A stretch of 64,000 bases of DNA from JAXMHQ01 sp046346665 (GTDB lineage: Bacteria > Verrucomicrobiota > Verrucomicrobiia > Limisphaerales > JAXMHQ01): contig JAXMHQ010000030.1 in NCBI GenBank assembly GCA_046346665.1, forward strand, positions 1 to 64,000, written 5' to 3'. Of the stretch, positions 1-8,549 are shown piece by piece; the stretch's first letter is position 1; every line of letters starts with the position of its first letter. The notes under the pieces were generated by a model that did not search any database, had not been told where the DNA came from, and saw nothing but the letters and a program-made list of their open reading frames with translations. Position numbers and translations under genes: made by a program.

Positions 1-1
1 T

Positions 2-3000
2 CCCGAACCCGCCAGCGGCCCCGCCGCCGCGCTCGCCGGCTACACCCGGCTGCACATTCTATCCTTTGAACGCCTCGCTTCGTTCGTGTTCGACCGGCTG
101 AACCTTCCTCCGCCGCGGATGCTCAGCGAGGAAGGACGCCTGATGGTGCTGCGCGCCCTGATTGCCCGGCGCCGGAAGGAGCTGAAACTGTTTCGGGCCA
201 GCGCGCGCCTGACAGGATTTGCGCAGCAACTCAGCGAGGCGCTGCACGAACTCCAGCGGCAGCAGCTCGCGCCGGAATCCCTCGCCCAGCTCGCCGCCCA
301 ATTGCCCCCCGGCAGCGGCCTTGCGCTCAAACTGCAGGACCTCGCCGTGTTGCTGTCGGATTACCTCGACTGGATCCGGGAACGCGGGTTGCAGGACGGC
401 GATTCGCTGCTGGCCGCCGCCGCCGAGGCGCTCGGCGACGGGGTGGCCGCGCCGCCGGTGATCGACGGCTTGTGGCTGGACGGGTTCGCGGAATTTTCGC
501 CGCATGAACTCGGGCTGCTGGCCGCGCTCCTGCCGCATTGCCGGAACGCGACGCTGGCCTTCTGCCTCGACGGCCCTGCCGATCCGGGAACGTCCTGGCT
601 GTCCCACTGGTCGCTCGCCCAGCGCCACTTCGAGGAATGCCGCCGGCGCCTGTCGCTCATCCCCGGCGCCACTCTCAAAACGGAGATCCTCGAACGGGAT
701 GCGGCACACAACCGGTTCGCGGCCTGCCCGGCGCTGGCGCGGCTGGAATTGTGCTGGGCCGACGACGCCGTTGCGTCGTCCGGCGCGCCGGCGCCGCCCG
801 GCTCGGCCGCGCTGCGGTTCGCCGCGTGCGCGAACGCCGAGGCCGAGGCCGCGCTTGCCGCCGGGGAAATTCTCAGGTTCGCGCGGGCCGGCGGACGCTT
901 CCGCGAGGCGAGCGTCATGGTCCGCAACCTCGAATCCTACCACCACGCCGTGCGCCGTGTGTTTGGCCGGTTTGGGATCCCGTTTTTCCTGGACCGCCGC
1001 GAAGCCGTGGCGCATCACCCGCTGGCCGAGCTGACGCGGAGCGCGCTGCGCGTGGTGTCGGGCCGCTGGCAGCGCGAGGATTGGTTTGCCGCGTTGAAAA
1101 CCGGCTTGGTCCCCGCGGACGAACGCGACATCGACCGCCTGGAAAATGAAGCGCTGGCGCGCGGCTGGAATGGCGACGCCTGGCAGGAACCGCTGCCGGA
1201 GCTGGACGATCCCGCGCTGCGCGACCGGCTGGAGCGCGTCCGGCTCCAGGTGCTGCCGCCGTTCCAAGCGCTGGCCCTGCGCATCGCCGCCGCCAAGGAC
1301 GCGCCGACGGGCCCCGAACTGGCCGCGGCGCTGCGGGAATTCTGGAACGAACTCGACATCGCCGCGCAGCTCGATCGCTGGTCGGAATCCGCCGCCACAC
1401 CCGAGGACGCCGCGCCGGCGTCCGTTCACGCGACGGTGTGGGAGCAAATGAACCGCTGGCTCGAGAACCTGGAGCTGGCGTTCCCGCGCGAGCGGCTGAA
1501 ATTGCGCGACTGGCTGCCGGTGCTGGAATCCGGCCTTTCGCAACTCACGGTCGGATTGATCCCGCCCGCGCTGGACCAGGTTTTGGTGGGGGCGATCGAC
1601 CGGTCGCGCAACCCGGACGTGCGGCTGGCGATCGTGCTCGGGTTGAACGAGGGGGTTTTTCCGGCGCAACCGCATGGGCTGGCGTTGTTGACCGAAAGCG
1701 ACCAGTCGGAGCTCGAACAGCGCGGGCTGGCGCTCGGGCTCACGGCCCGGCGGCACCTCGGCCGGGAACGTTACCTCGCCTACATCGCCTGCACGCGCCC
1801 CCGCGAACGCCTCGTGCTGACCTGCTCGGAATCCGATCCCGACGATCAGCCGCTCAACCCGTCGCCGTTCCTGTCCCGCGCGCGCCAGTTGTTTCCGTCG
1901 GTGCCGTTCGAAATCGTGCCGGCCGCGCCCGACTGGCGCGACAGCGAGCACGCGTCCGAGCTGCTGCCGCACTGGCTGACGCTGGTCGACGGGGGCGCGC
2001 TGCCGCCGGGCGCCGAGCGGCTGGCTGCGTTGCCGGGGTTATCGGACGCGCTCGAGCGCGTCGGGGAACTGCGCGCCGGCGCGGGCGACGAACGTCTTTC
2101 GCCCGCCTGGGCCGAACGGCTGTACGGCCCCGTCCTGCGCACTTCGGTGAGCCGCCTCGAACAATTCGCGGCCTGCCCGTTCCGGTTTTTCGTGCATTCC
2201 GGTTTGCGCGCCGAGGAGCGGAAATTGTTTGAACTCGACGTCCGCGAACAGGGCAGTTTCCAGCACGACGTGTTGCGGCTGTACCACGAAAAATTGGTGT
2301 CGGAAGGACGCCGCTGGCGGGACCTGGAGCCGCCGGCCGCCCGGGAGCGCATCGGATCGATCGCGGCGGCGCTTGTGGCGAATTACCGGCAGGGCCTGCT
2401 GCAGGCGAGCGAGGAGGCGCGGTTCACCGCGCGCATGATGACGGAGTCGCTCCAGGATTTCATCGAGGTGCTGACGGGCTGGATGCGCAGTCAGTATCAG
2501 TTCGACCCGGTGGCCGTGGAACTGGTGTTTGGCGGCGATGGGGCGGGGGCGGGGGCGGGTCGATACGATTTGGGCGGCGGTCATTTGCTGCAGTTGTTCG
2601 GTCGCATCGACCGCGTGGATTTGTGCCGGCGCGAGGACGGTTCGGCGGACGTGGTGGTGCTGGATTACAAATCGAGCCGCAGGAAGCTGGATGCGGCGCT
2701 GATGGCGCACGGCATTCAATTGCAGCTACCGGTTTACCTCGAGATGTTACGGCGCTGGCCGGACCCGGAGCAGTCGTTCGGCGCGGCCAGGCTGGTGCCG
2801 TCGGGCATGTTCTTCGTGAAGTTGCGCGGCGATTACCCGGGCGGCAAGACGCGGCGCGAGGCGCTGGACAATCGCGACGAAGAGCGGCGCCTGGCTTACC
2901 GGCACCTGGGGCGGTTCGATTCCTGCGTGCTGCACAGCCTGGATTCGCGGGAAGGCGCCGCGAGCGGCGACCAGTTTGCCTACCGGCTCAACAAGAGCGG

Positions 3001-3247
3001 CAGCTTGCACAAGGGATCCAGGGACCCGATGGAACGCGCCGATTTTCTGGCGTTGCTCGACCGGGCGGCGGAGCGCGTCCGCGAGATCGGACAGGCGGTT
3101 TACGGGGGCGACGTGCGGCTCGATCCATACCGCCACGCCGGCGAAACGGCGTGTGAAACTTGCGATTACGCGGCGATCTGCCGGGTGGACCGCTGGACGC
3201 AGGTGTTCCGGGTGCTCAAGGACACGGCGGCGGAGGTGGAGGAATGA
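2..3247 (+). CDS. addB: AddB-like ATP-dependent nuclease subunit B (5' end outside window)
   Basis: Partner of AddA in processing double-strand DNA ends for recombination. The frame is open from base 2, so the true start lies upstream; the GTG at 86 is internal, because the residues before it (FERLASFVFDRLNLP) already match AddB/RexB proteins. The C-terminal half carries a PD-(D/E)XK nuclease of the iron-sulfur type: a first cysteine in AACPFRFF (nt ~2170), the active-site strand VVVLDYKSS (nt ~2655) and a final C-x2-C-x6-C cluster, CETCDYAAIC (nt 3151-3180). This four-cysteine pattern is known to hold a [4Fe-4S] cluster in AddB. Its TGA overlaps the addA ATG (ATGA at 3244), indicating translational coupling. 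The N-terminal helicase-like part with any Walker motif is out of view. Confident in the family; the symbol is by analogy. Confidence 0.87.
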   Translation, partial: PEPASGPAAALAGYTRLHILSFERLASFVFDRLNLPPPRMLSEEGRLMVLRALIARRRKELKLFRASARLTGFAQQLSEALHELQRQQLAPESLAQLAAQLPPGSGLALKLQDLAVLLSDYLDWIRERGLQDGDSLLAAAAEALGDGVAAPPVIDGLWLDGFAEFSPHELGLLAALLPHCRNATLAFCLDGPADPGTSWLSHWSLAQRHFEECRRRLSLIPGATLKTEILERDAAHNRFAACPALARLELCWADDAVASSGAPAPPGSAALRFAACANAEAEAALAAGEILRFARAGGRFREASVMVRNLESYHHAVRRVFGRFGIPFFLDRREAVAHHPLAELTRSALRVVSGRWQREDWFAALKTGLVPADERDIDRLENEALARGWNGDAWQEPLPELDDPALRDRLERVRLQVLPPFQALALRIAAAKDAPTGPELAAALREFWNELDIAAQLDRWSESAATPEDAAPASVHATVWEQMNRWLENLELAFPRERLKLRDWLPVLESGLSQLTVGLIPPALDQVLVGAIDRSRNPDVRLAIVLGLNEGVFPAQPHGLALLTESDQSELEQRGLALGLTARRHLGRERYLAYIACTRPRERLVLTCSESDPDDQPLNPSPFLSRARQLFPSVPFEIVPAAPDWRDSEHASELLPHWLTLVDGGALPPGAERLAALPGLSDALERVGELRAGAGDERLSPAWAERLYGPVLRTSVSRLEQFAACPFRFFVHSGLRAEERKLFELDVREQGSFQHDVLRLYHEKLVSEGRRWRDLEPPAARERIGSIAAALVANYRQGLLQASEEARFTARMMTESLQDFIEVLTGWMRSQYQFDPVAVELVFGGDGAGAGAGRYDLGGGHLLQLFGRIDRVDLCRREDGSADVVVLDYKSSRRKLDAALMAHGIQLQLPVYLEMLRRWPDPEQSFGAARLVPSGMFFVKLRGDYPGGKTRREALDNRDEERRLAYRHLGRFDSCVLHSLDSREGAASGDQFAYRLNKSGSLHKGSRDPMERADFLALLDRAAERVREIGQAVYGGDVRLDPYRHAGETACETCDYAAICRVDRWTQVFRVLKDTAAEVEE

Positions 3248-5994
3248 AATTCACGGAGGCGCAACAGCGGGCGATCCGGGCGCGCGGCAATGTGCTCGTG
3301 GCGGCCGGCGCCGGCACCGGCAAGACGCGCACCCTCGTCGAACGCTGCCTCGACTGTTTGCTGCGCGAAAAACCCGAGGTGTCGCTCGATGAAATGCTGA
3401 TGGTGACGTTCACCGAGGCGGCCGCGGCGGAAATCCGGCAGCGCATTCGGGCGCGGTTGGAACAGGAGCGCGACGCGAGTCCGGCCGGGCTGCGATGGCA
3501 CGAACAACTGGCGCTGCTCGACACGGCGCCGATCGGGACGCTGCACGGGTTCTGCCTGCAACTGGTGCGGCAACATTTCTATGAGCTGGGATTGGATCCG
3601 CAACTCGCCGTGCTGCCGGGCGAGGAGGCGCGGTTGCTGGAGACGGAGACGCTGGACTCGGTTTTGCGCGGGGCTTACGCGGGCACGGACGAGGATTCGG
3701 CCGCGATCCGGGAACTGATCCGCGTCCAGGGCCGCGGCTGGGACCGGTCCATCCGCGAGTGGGTTCATAAGATTCACGATTACTCCCAGACCTTGCCGGA
3801 TCCGCAGGGCTGGATCGCGCGGCAACAGGCGATGTTCGACGAGGCCGAACCCCGCGTTTGGGCCGGTTGGCTCGATGAATTTCTGCCGGGCTGGATCGAG
3901 CGCGCGCGCAACGCCGCGGGAGCGATCGCGGCGAACAACGAGTTCGCCCGCGACTGGGCCGGACGTCTGGGGGCCGCGACGGCGGGCGATCGCGCGGGGT
4001 GGAACGATCTGTTGTCCGGCCTGCTGGACGCGTGCGGGGGTCGCCGCAAGGCGTTGACCGAGCCGCTGAAAAAATGGATCGAGCAGGCGGACTTCCTGCA
4101 CAGCCTCGCTCCCGGCGGCGGGACCGGGGCGCTGGCCCAGGACTGGGACTGGGCGCGGCTGCCGATGCGCGCGCTGCTGCGGCTCACGGTGAAATTTCAG
4201 GAAACGTTCCAGGAATCGAAGCGCGAACTCGGCGTGCTGGATTTTCACGATTTGGAGCAGTATGCGCTCAGGTTGTTGTGGGACTCGCGCGGACCGACCG
4301 AGATTGCGCGGCAATGGCGGCGACGGTTGCGGTTTATTTTTGTCGATGAATACCAGGACATCAATCTTGCACAGGACACGCTGCTCAAGGCGCTGAGCCG
4401 CGACGGCGCGGAGGCGAACCGGTTCCTGGTCGGCGACGTCAAGCAGAGCATCTACCGGTTCCGGCTGGCGCGACCGGAAATTTTCCAGGGCTATTCGCGT
4501 CAATGGCGCGGGGCGGGCGGGATCACCGTGCCGTTGACCGAAAATTTCCGCGGACGCGAACCGCTGCTGGAATTTGCGAATTCGCTGTTCGCGATGGTCA
4601 TGCAGGATCCACTGGCGCCGTGCGGCTACGACGAGGAAGCGCGGCTGCGGTTCGGGGCGGCGGCGGACCGCGCGCCGCTGCGAGGCAAGGCGGGCGAGGC
4701 ACTCGTGGAAATTCATATCCGGCTCAAACAGGCCGCTGGCGCGGAGCCCGCAGCCGGCGAGGATGCGGCCGGCGAATTGGACGATGCGGGCAAGGAAGCC
4801 CGGCTGGTCGCGTGCCGGTTGCGGGAATTGCACCGGGCCGGGCACCCGGTCTGGGACGACAACCTGCGCGCGTTTCGCAAAGTGGAGTGGAAAGACATGG
4901 CGGTGCTCTTGCGGTCGCCCGCCGGGAAGGCCGAGGCGTTCGCGCGGGAGTTCTCAAAGTGCGGCATCCCGTTGAGCGTCGCCCGCCGCGGATTTTACGA
5001 CAGCCTGGAAATTTCGGATCTGGTCAGCCTGCTGCAATTGCTCGACAACCCGCTGCAGGACCTGCCACTGCTGGCGGTGCTCCGCTCGCCGCTGGCGGGC
5101 GCGTCGCCGGATCAACTGGCCGAGATCCGGCTGGCGTCGCACCGAACCCATTTCTGGACCGCGCTGCAGCGCTGGCGTGCCGGGCTGGCATCGGCCGAGG
5201 CCGGCGGGCGCATTGCGAAATTCCTCGATCGCTTCGCGCGCTGGCGCCGATTGTCGCGACAATGGTCGCTGTCGCGCTGCCTGGACGCGGTGCTGGCGGA
5301 GACGGATTACGAGGCGTGGCTGCTGACCCAGCCGCGCGGGGCGCAGCGCCGGGCGAACGTGCTGCGATTGCTCGAACTGGCCCGGCAGTTCGACCGTTTC
5401 CAGCGCCAGGGCCTGTTCCGGTTCCTCGAGTTCGTCGACGCCCAACGCGCGGCGGAGACGGAGCCCGAATCCGCCGGGGCGGTCACGGACGATTCCGTCC
5501 AGCTTCTGAGCATTCATCAAAGCAAAGGGCTCGAGTTTCCCGTGGTGGCGCTGGCCGATCTCGGCAAGAAATTCAATGAAACCGATCTGCGCGCGGATGT
5601 TTTGCTGGATGAGGAATTCGGCCTGTGCCCGCAGATTCATCCGCCGGGCGGGGGCGGCCGGTATCCGAGCCTGCCCGCGTGGCTGGCGGCGCAGCGGCAG
5701 CGGCGCGAATTGCTCGCCGAGGAACTGAGGCTGCTCTACGTCGCCGTCACACGGCCGCGGGACGCCCTGCTGCTGTTCGGCAGCATTTCTGAGAAGCAAT
5801 TCCAATCGCGCTGGACCGGTCCCGATGAGTTCATGCCTGACAAATTACTGGACGTCCGCAGCTATGCCGATTGGATTGCCCCGTGGTTTGCGCGGCACGC
5901 CGCGCCGGGTGCGGAAGGCCGGCTCTCCGGGCAAAATGACCTGGTGCGCTGGGTGATTCATGAACAGGCGCCGGCGTTGCCGCAGGGGAAATAG
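3244..5994 (+). CDS. addA: AddA-like UvrD-family helicase, separated from its nuclease domain
   Basis: Superfamily 1 helicase subunit of the AddAB enzyme. The ATG at 3244 overlaps the addB stop; extending upstream would run into addB. Motifs in order: Q motif FTEAQQRAIRA, Walker A AAGAGTGKT (residues ~20-28), motif II VDEYQD (~367), motif III VGDVKQSIYRFR (~395), motif V SIHQSKGLEF (~755) and motif VI YVAVTRPRDA (~832). The helicase part is complete. The frame stops at TAG 5992-5994, exactly where a 59-bp perfect-arm palindrome begins, and the same reading frame continues after it into the missing PD-(D/E)XK nuclease (6073-6777). Intact AddA proteins are about 1,100-1,250 residues; this piece is 916. 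See the findings on the split. Confidence 0.87.
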   Translation: MKFTEAQQRAIRARGNVLVAAGAGTGKTRTLVERCLDCLLREKPEVSLDEMLMVTFTEAAAAEIRQRIRARLEQERDASPAGLRWHEQLALLDTAPIGTLHGFCLQLVRQHFYELGLDPQLAVLPGEEARLLETETLDSVLRGAYAGTDEDSAAIRELIRVQGRGWDRSIREWVHKIHDYSQTLPDPQGWIARQQAMFDEAEPRVWAGWLDEFLPGWIERARNAAGAIAANNEFARDWAGRLGAATAGDRAGWNDLLSGLLDACGGRRKALTEPLKKWIEQADFLHSLAPGGGTGALAQDWDWARLPMRALLRLTVKFQETFQESKRELGVLDFHDLEQYALRLLWDSRGPTEIARQWRRRLRFIFVDEYQDINLAQDTLLKALSRDGAEANRFLVGDVKQSIYRFRLARPEIFQGYSRQWRGAGGITVPLTENFRGREPLLEFANSLFAMVMQDPLAPCGYDEEARLRFGAAADRAPLRGKAGEALVEIHIRLKQAAGAEPAAGEDAAGELDDAGKEARLVACRLRELHRAGHPVWDDNLRAFRKVEWKDMAVLLRSPAGKAEAFAREFSKCGIPLSVARRGFYDSLEISDLVSLLQLLDNPLQDLPLLAVLRSPLAGASPDQLAEIRLASHRTHFWTALQRWRAGLASAEAGGRIAKFLDRFARWRRLSRQWSLSRCLDAVLAETDYEAWLLTQPRGAQRRANVLRLLELARQFDRFQRQGLFRFLEFVDAQRAAETEPESAGAVTDDSVQLLSIHQSKGLEFPVVALADLGKKFNETDLRADVLLDEEFGLCPQIHPPGGGGRYPSLPAWLAAQRQRRELLAEELRLLYVAVTRPRDALLLFGSISEKQFQSRWTGPDEFMPDKLLDVRSYADWIAPWFARHAAPGAEGRLSGQNDLVRWVIHEQAPALPQGK

Positions 5995-6053
5995 GGACGC
6001 CGGGGACGGCGTCCCTCCCGAGGACGGGGGAGGACGCCGTCCCCGGCGTCCCC
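5994..6053. repeat. Family C palindrome inserted in addA
   Basis: Left arm GGGACGCCGGGGACGGCGTC and right arm ending GACGCCGTCCCCGGCGTCCC are reverse complements, with a short purine-rich loop. The first G of the left arm is the last base of the TAG stop that ends the AddA helicase ORF. Related copies sit in gene gaps at 17827, 30177, 51965 and 54436; this is the only copy inside a gene. Confidence 0.9.
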
Positions 6054-6072
6054 ATCCGATCCCTGGGATGTT

Positions 6073-6777
6073 TTGTTCGAGAGGCTCTCCTGGCAATACG
6101 CCTTTCCCGCCGCGGCGCGCCAGCCGGCGAAGGTTTCCGTGTCGACCCTGCGCCGCCAGGCGGAGGAGGCGCTGCAGGACGACGAGGCGCAAGCCTGGAC
6201 CAAGCCCAGTATCATCAAGCGCGAACCGGCAGCGGGCAGGGCGTCCGCCGTCGAAATCGGCCTGGCGCATCACCGGTTCCTGCAGCACGTGCGATTGGAC
6301 CGCGTGTCGTCCGTGGCGGAGTTGCGGCGCGAAGCCGGGCGGCTCCAGGCGGAGAACATTCTCAGTCCGGCCGAGTGCGCCGGATTGGATTTTGACGCGA
6401 TGGCGGCGTTTTGGAATTCCGAGCCGGGCCGGGGATTTGCCGAACGCCGGGGCGAGGTGCGCCGCGAACTGGCGTTCACGGCCCGGTTCAGCGCGGCGGA
6501 ACTCGCGGCCTGCACCGGGCGCCAGCCGGCCGCCGATCTTGCCGGGGAAAGTATCCTGGTGCAGGGGGTGGTGGATCTCGCGTGCATTTTGCCGGACGAA
6601 ATCCGGGTATTGGATTTCAAGACCGATCGGGTCCAGGAAGCGGAACTCGAATCCAGGACCGCGCATTATCGTCCGCAGCTTGAGCTTTACGCCCGCGCGC
6701 TGGAGCGGATTTACGGCCGGCCGGTGCGGCAAAGGAGTTTGTACTTCCTGGCGGTGCGCAGAGCGGTGGCGTTGTGA
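6073..6777 (+). CDS. AddA C-terminal PD-(D/E)XK nuclease domain, detached fragment
   Basis: Encodes the RecB-family nuclease domain normally fused to the end of AddA. Visible motifs are GLAHHRFLQHV, then the substrate-strand region GVVDLACIL, then VLDFKTDRV (nt ~6610), with YRPQLELYARALERIYG behind it: the usual H...D...DxK order of the fold. It is in the same frame as the helicase ORF and separated from it only by the amber codon at 5992 and the palindrome. The first possible start is TTG at 6073. Residues before it (PWDVLFERLSW) also look like AddA, so either readthrough, weak reinitiation or loss of function applies. All catalytic-looking residues appear retained, which argues the break is recent or tolerated. 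Confidence 0.8.
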   Translation: MFERLSWQYAFPAAARQPAKVSVSTLRRQAEEALQDDEAQAWTKPSIIKREPAAGRASAVEIGLAHHRFLQHVRLDRVSSVAELRREAGRLQAENILSPAECAGLDFDAMAAFWNSEPGRGFAERRGEVRRELAFTARFSAAELAACTGRQPAADLAGESILVQGVVDLACILPDEIRVLDFKTDRVQEAELESRTAHYRPQLELYARALERIYGRPVRQRSLYFLAVRRAVAL

Positions 6778-6868
6778 GGGAGGGACGAGCTACTGCGAGT
6801 CCCAGACCATTGACCATTGAATATTGAACGCCGATTTTAATGGGGACTCGCGGTAGCTCGTCCCTCCC
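6778..6868. repeat. Inverted pair of family Q repeat between convergent genes
   Basis: Arms 6778-6803 (starts GGGAGGGACGAGCTACTGCG) and 6842-6868 are reverse complements over about 26 bp with one mismatch. The loop holds ATTGACCATTGAATATTGAA-like short phrases. It begins immediately after the nuclease-fragment stop and ends just before the stop of the minus-strand GrpE-like gene, so it could act as a two-way terminator. Confidence 0.85.
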
Positions 6869-6877
6869 GGGGGAGGC

Positions 6878-7678
6878 CTAATTTCCGTTGGGGAGTTCTT
6901 CGGATCCGTTTTTCAATCGGACCAGGGCGGGGCGGAGCATGCGGCCCTGGTAGGTGAATCCGGCGGCGATGGTTTCATGAACGGCGGCGTCGCCGGCGGG
7001 CTGGCCGTTGCCTTCAAAAACCTGGTGGCGCTGCTGATCGAATCGCTCGGCGGGCGCGGGCACGAACGGGGCCAGGCCGATGCGGCGGACGGCGTCGTGG
7101 CAGACGGATTGGAATTGGCCGATTTGTTCGACCAGTTTGGGCTGGCCGGAGCGGAGGGCGGCCTGGTTGAGCGCGAACACGTGGTCGAGCATCCGGATCA
7201 GGACCTGGAGCCATTCGCCTTCCGCGCGGCGGAGTTTGTCCACCTCGAGCCGGAGCGAATTTTTTTCGCCGTCGTTGGCGCGCTGCAGAAATTCGCTGAA
7301 ATTTTTCACCTCCACCGCCATGCCCTGGGCAATGTCGCGGGCGCTGCGGGCGGTTTTGTCGGCCGACTCCCGCACGAGGTGCCACTGGCTGGTGGCGTAG
7401 CCGATCTGGGCGGCGAGTTGTTCGAGGTGGTCGAGGCGTTCGACGGCGTCGGCGAGGCGGTCGGCCTGGGCTTGGAGGGTGCGGGCGCGGTAATCGAGAA
7501 TGAACGGAATGACGACCAGGGCGGCGGCGCCGAGCGCGGAGGCGGTGCTGCCGGCCAGGACGGCCGACTCGGAGGCGCCGGGATGGATCCAGCCGAGGGC
7601 GAAGGCGAGCCCGGCCAGCGCGGCGGCGGCGGTGAAAAACGGCCAGCGCGGCGCGGCGGTTGTCGTGGGATCCTGCAT
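6878..7678 (-). CDS. Membrane-anchored GrpE-like protein
   Basis: Two hydrophobic segments near the N-terminus (WPFFTAAAALAGLAFALGW and the stretch ending ALVVIPFIL) are followed by a long charged helical, probably coiled-coil region (about residues 65-180) and a C-terminal beta domain. The latter resembles the GrpE head, with AVHETIAAGFTYQGRMLRPALVRL like the conserved GrpE ending. GrpE is the nucleotide-exchange factor of DnaK; a membrane-tethered version suggests a specialised Hsp70 partner. ATG at 7678 is chosen; an upstream in-frame GTG at 7747 would add 23 residues from repeat-rich DNA. No dnaK or dnaJ is nearby. The GrpE assignment is from the fold-like pattern, so moderate. Confidence 0.6.
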   Translation of the reverse strand: MQDPTTTAAPRWPFFTAAAALAGLAFALGWIHPGASESAVLAGSTASALGAAALVVIPFILDYRARTLQAQADRLADAVERLDHLEQLAAQIGYATSQWHLVRESADKTARSARDIAQGMAVEVKNFSEFLQRANDGEKNSLRLEVDKLRRAEGEWLQVLIRMLDHVFALNQAALRSGQPKLVEQIGQFQSVCHDAVRRIGLAPFVPAPAERFDQQRHQVFEGNGQPAGDAAVHETIAAGFTYQGRMLRPALVRLKNGSEELPNGN

Positions 7679-7755
7679 CGGCCCGCTGGTATACAGGAGC
7701 GCCACCGGAAATTCAATCCCAACCACCCGTGAAAATGGGGGTGGCACACGGGAGA

Positions 7756-8040
7756 AATATTAACCACGGATGGACACGGATGAACACGGATCGGAAATTT
7801 GAACAGGAGGTAGCAGAGGCAGCAGAGGAAGGCGGGATGGACAGGAGGAAATGAAAGGAACGAAGGAAGGCTCTTAACCGCGAATGGACGGGAATGCGGT
7901 GGGGGAATGGGAAAGGCAGGGAAGAGGTTTTAACCACGGATGGACACGGATGAACACGGATAAGGGAGGGAACAGGAGGTAGCAGAGGCAGCAGAGGACT
8001 GAATTTCTTTTCTCTGTTATCTCTGCTGCCTCCTGTTCAA
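7756..8040. repeat. Repeat-filled gap: family A twice, family H hairpin
   Basis: The gap from 7679 to 8157 has no gene. It holds two direct copies of family A (CCACGGATGGACACGGATG) at 7760-7792 and 7929-7962, and three copies of family H (GAACAGGAGGTAGCAGAGGC) at 7801-7829, 7970-7998 and, inverted, 8011-8038. The last two form a hairpin with a 12-nt loop. A degenerate A-like phrase (accgcgaatggacggg) lies at ~7878. Confidence 0.85.
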
Positions 8041-8157
8041 AAAGTATTCTGCTTTCTCTGTGGGTCTCGTGTTTGAAAGCCGGTTTTTCTTTTGTTCAGA
8101 GCGGGTTTGGCGTTTTTGAAGGTGGCCGGGAAAAGTGGGTTTTGGTAATCGTAGCTC

Positions 8158-8469
8158 ATGTCATCGACCCGACATTGCTGGAAATGCGGCGCAGAGTATG
8201 TGTTGTCCGGTTCGCCCGGACGATTGGAGACGTGCGACCGGTGTGGATCGGACTGGAAGGTGTGTTTGAATTGCAGCAGTTACGATCCGCGGGTGGCGCA
8301 CCAGTGCCGGGATCGCCGGGCGGAACCGGTCGCGGACAAGCACCTGGCGAATTATTGCGAATGGTTCGAGTTCGCCCGGCGCGAATTCGTGCCGCCAAAG
8401 ACGGACGCGTTCGATGCCTCGCGCGAAGCGAAGGCGCGGGATGCGCTCAAGAAACTGCTGGGAGATTGA
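8158..8469 (+). CDS. Small zinc-ribbon protein
   Basis: 103 residues with paired cysteines: HCWKCGAEY (near residue 7), ETCDRCGSDWKVCLNCSSYD (~24-43), then HQC and YCEW further on. This is a compact multi-cysteine metal-binding module, followed by a basic helix (FARREFV...AKARDALKKLLGD). It resembles small proteins often seen in Verrucomicrobiota, but I cannot name a function. The start is ATG at 8158; the stop is at 8469, followed by an inverted repeat pair. No operon partner. Confidence 0.7.
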   Translation: MSSTRHCWKCGAEYVLSGSPGRLETCDRCGSDWKVCLNCSSYDPRVAHQCRDRRAEPVADKHLANYCEWFEFARREFVPPKTDAFDASREAKARDALKKLLGD

Positions 8470-8474
8470 CCGCT

Positions 8475-8547
8475 GGATTGGGGGGATCAATGGATTGTTG
8501 GATTAATGGATTTGCGCGAATCCAGTAATCCATGAATCCAACAATCT
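8475..8547. repeat. Family F inverted pair
   Basis: Left arm of TGGATT/ATGGATT phrases (8475-8512) and right arm of AATCCA phrases (8519-8546) form a hairpin across the gap between the zinc-ribbon gene (+) and rsmB (-), a convergent junction. The GATTGTTGGATT part pairs exactly with AATCCAACAATC. Confidence 0.85.
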
Positions 8548-8549
8548 AT

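Noticed and set aside
59..1972. 637-codon minus-strand frame opposite addB
   Set aside because: Shadow of a high-GC gene: rich in Arg/Gln/Pro with no domain pattern, while the plus strand has a clear nuclease. The same applies to other long antisense frames such as 3166-4845, 25928-27952, 45489-47555 and 56892-60362.
7756..8040. CRISPR array
   Set aside because: The repeats are contiguous short phrases without regular unique spacers, and no cas genes are present.
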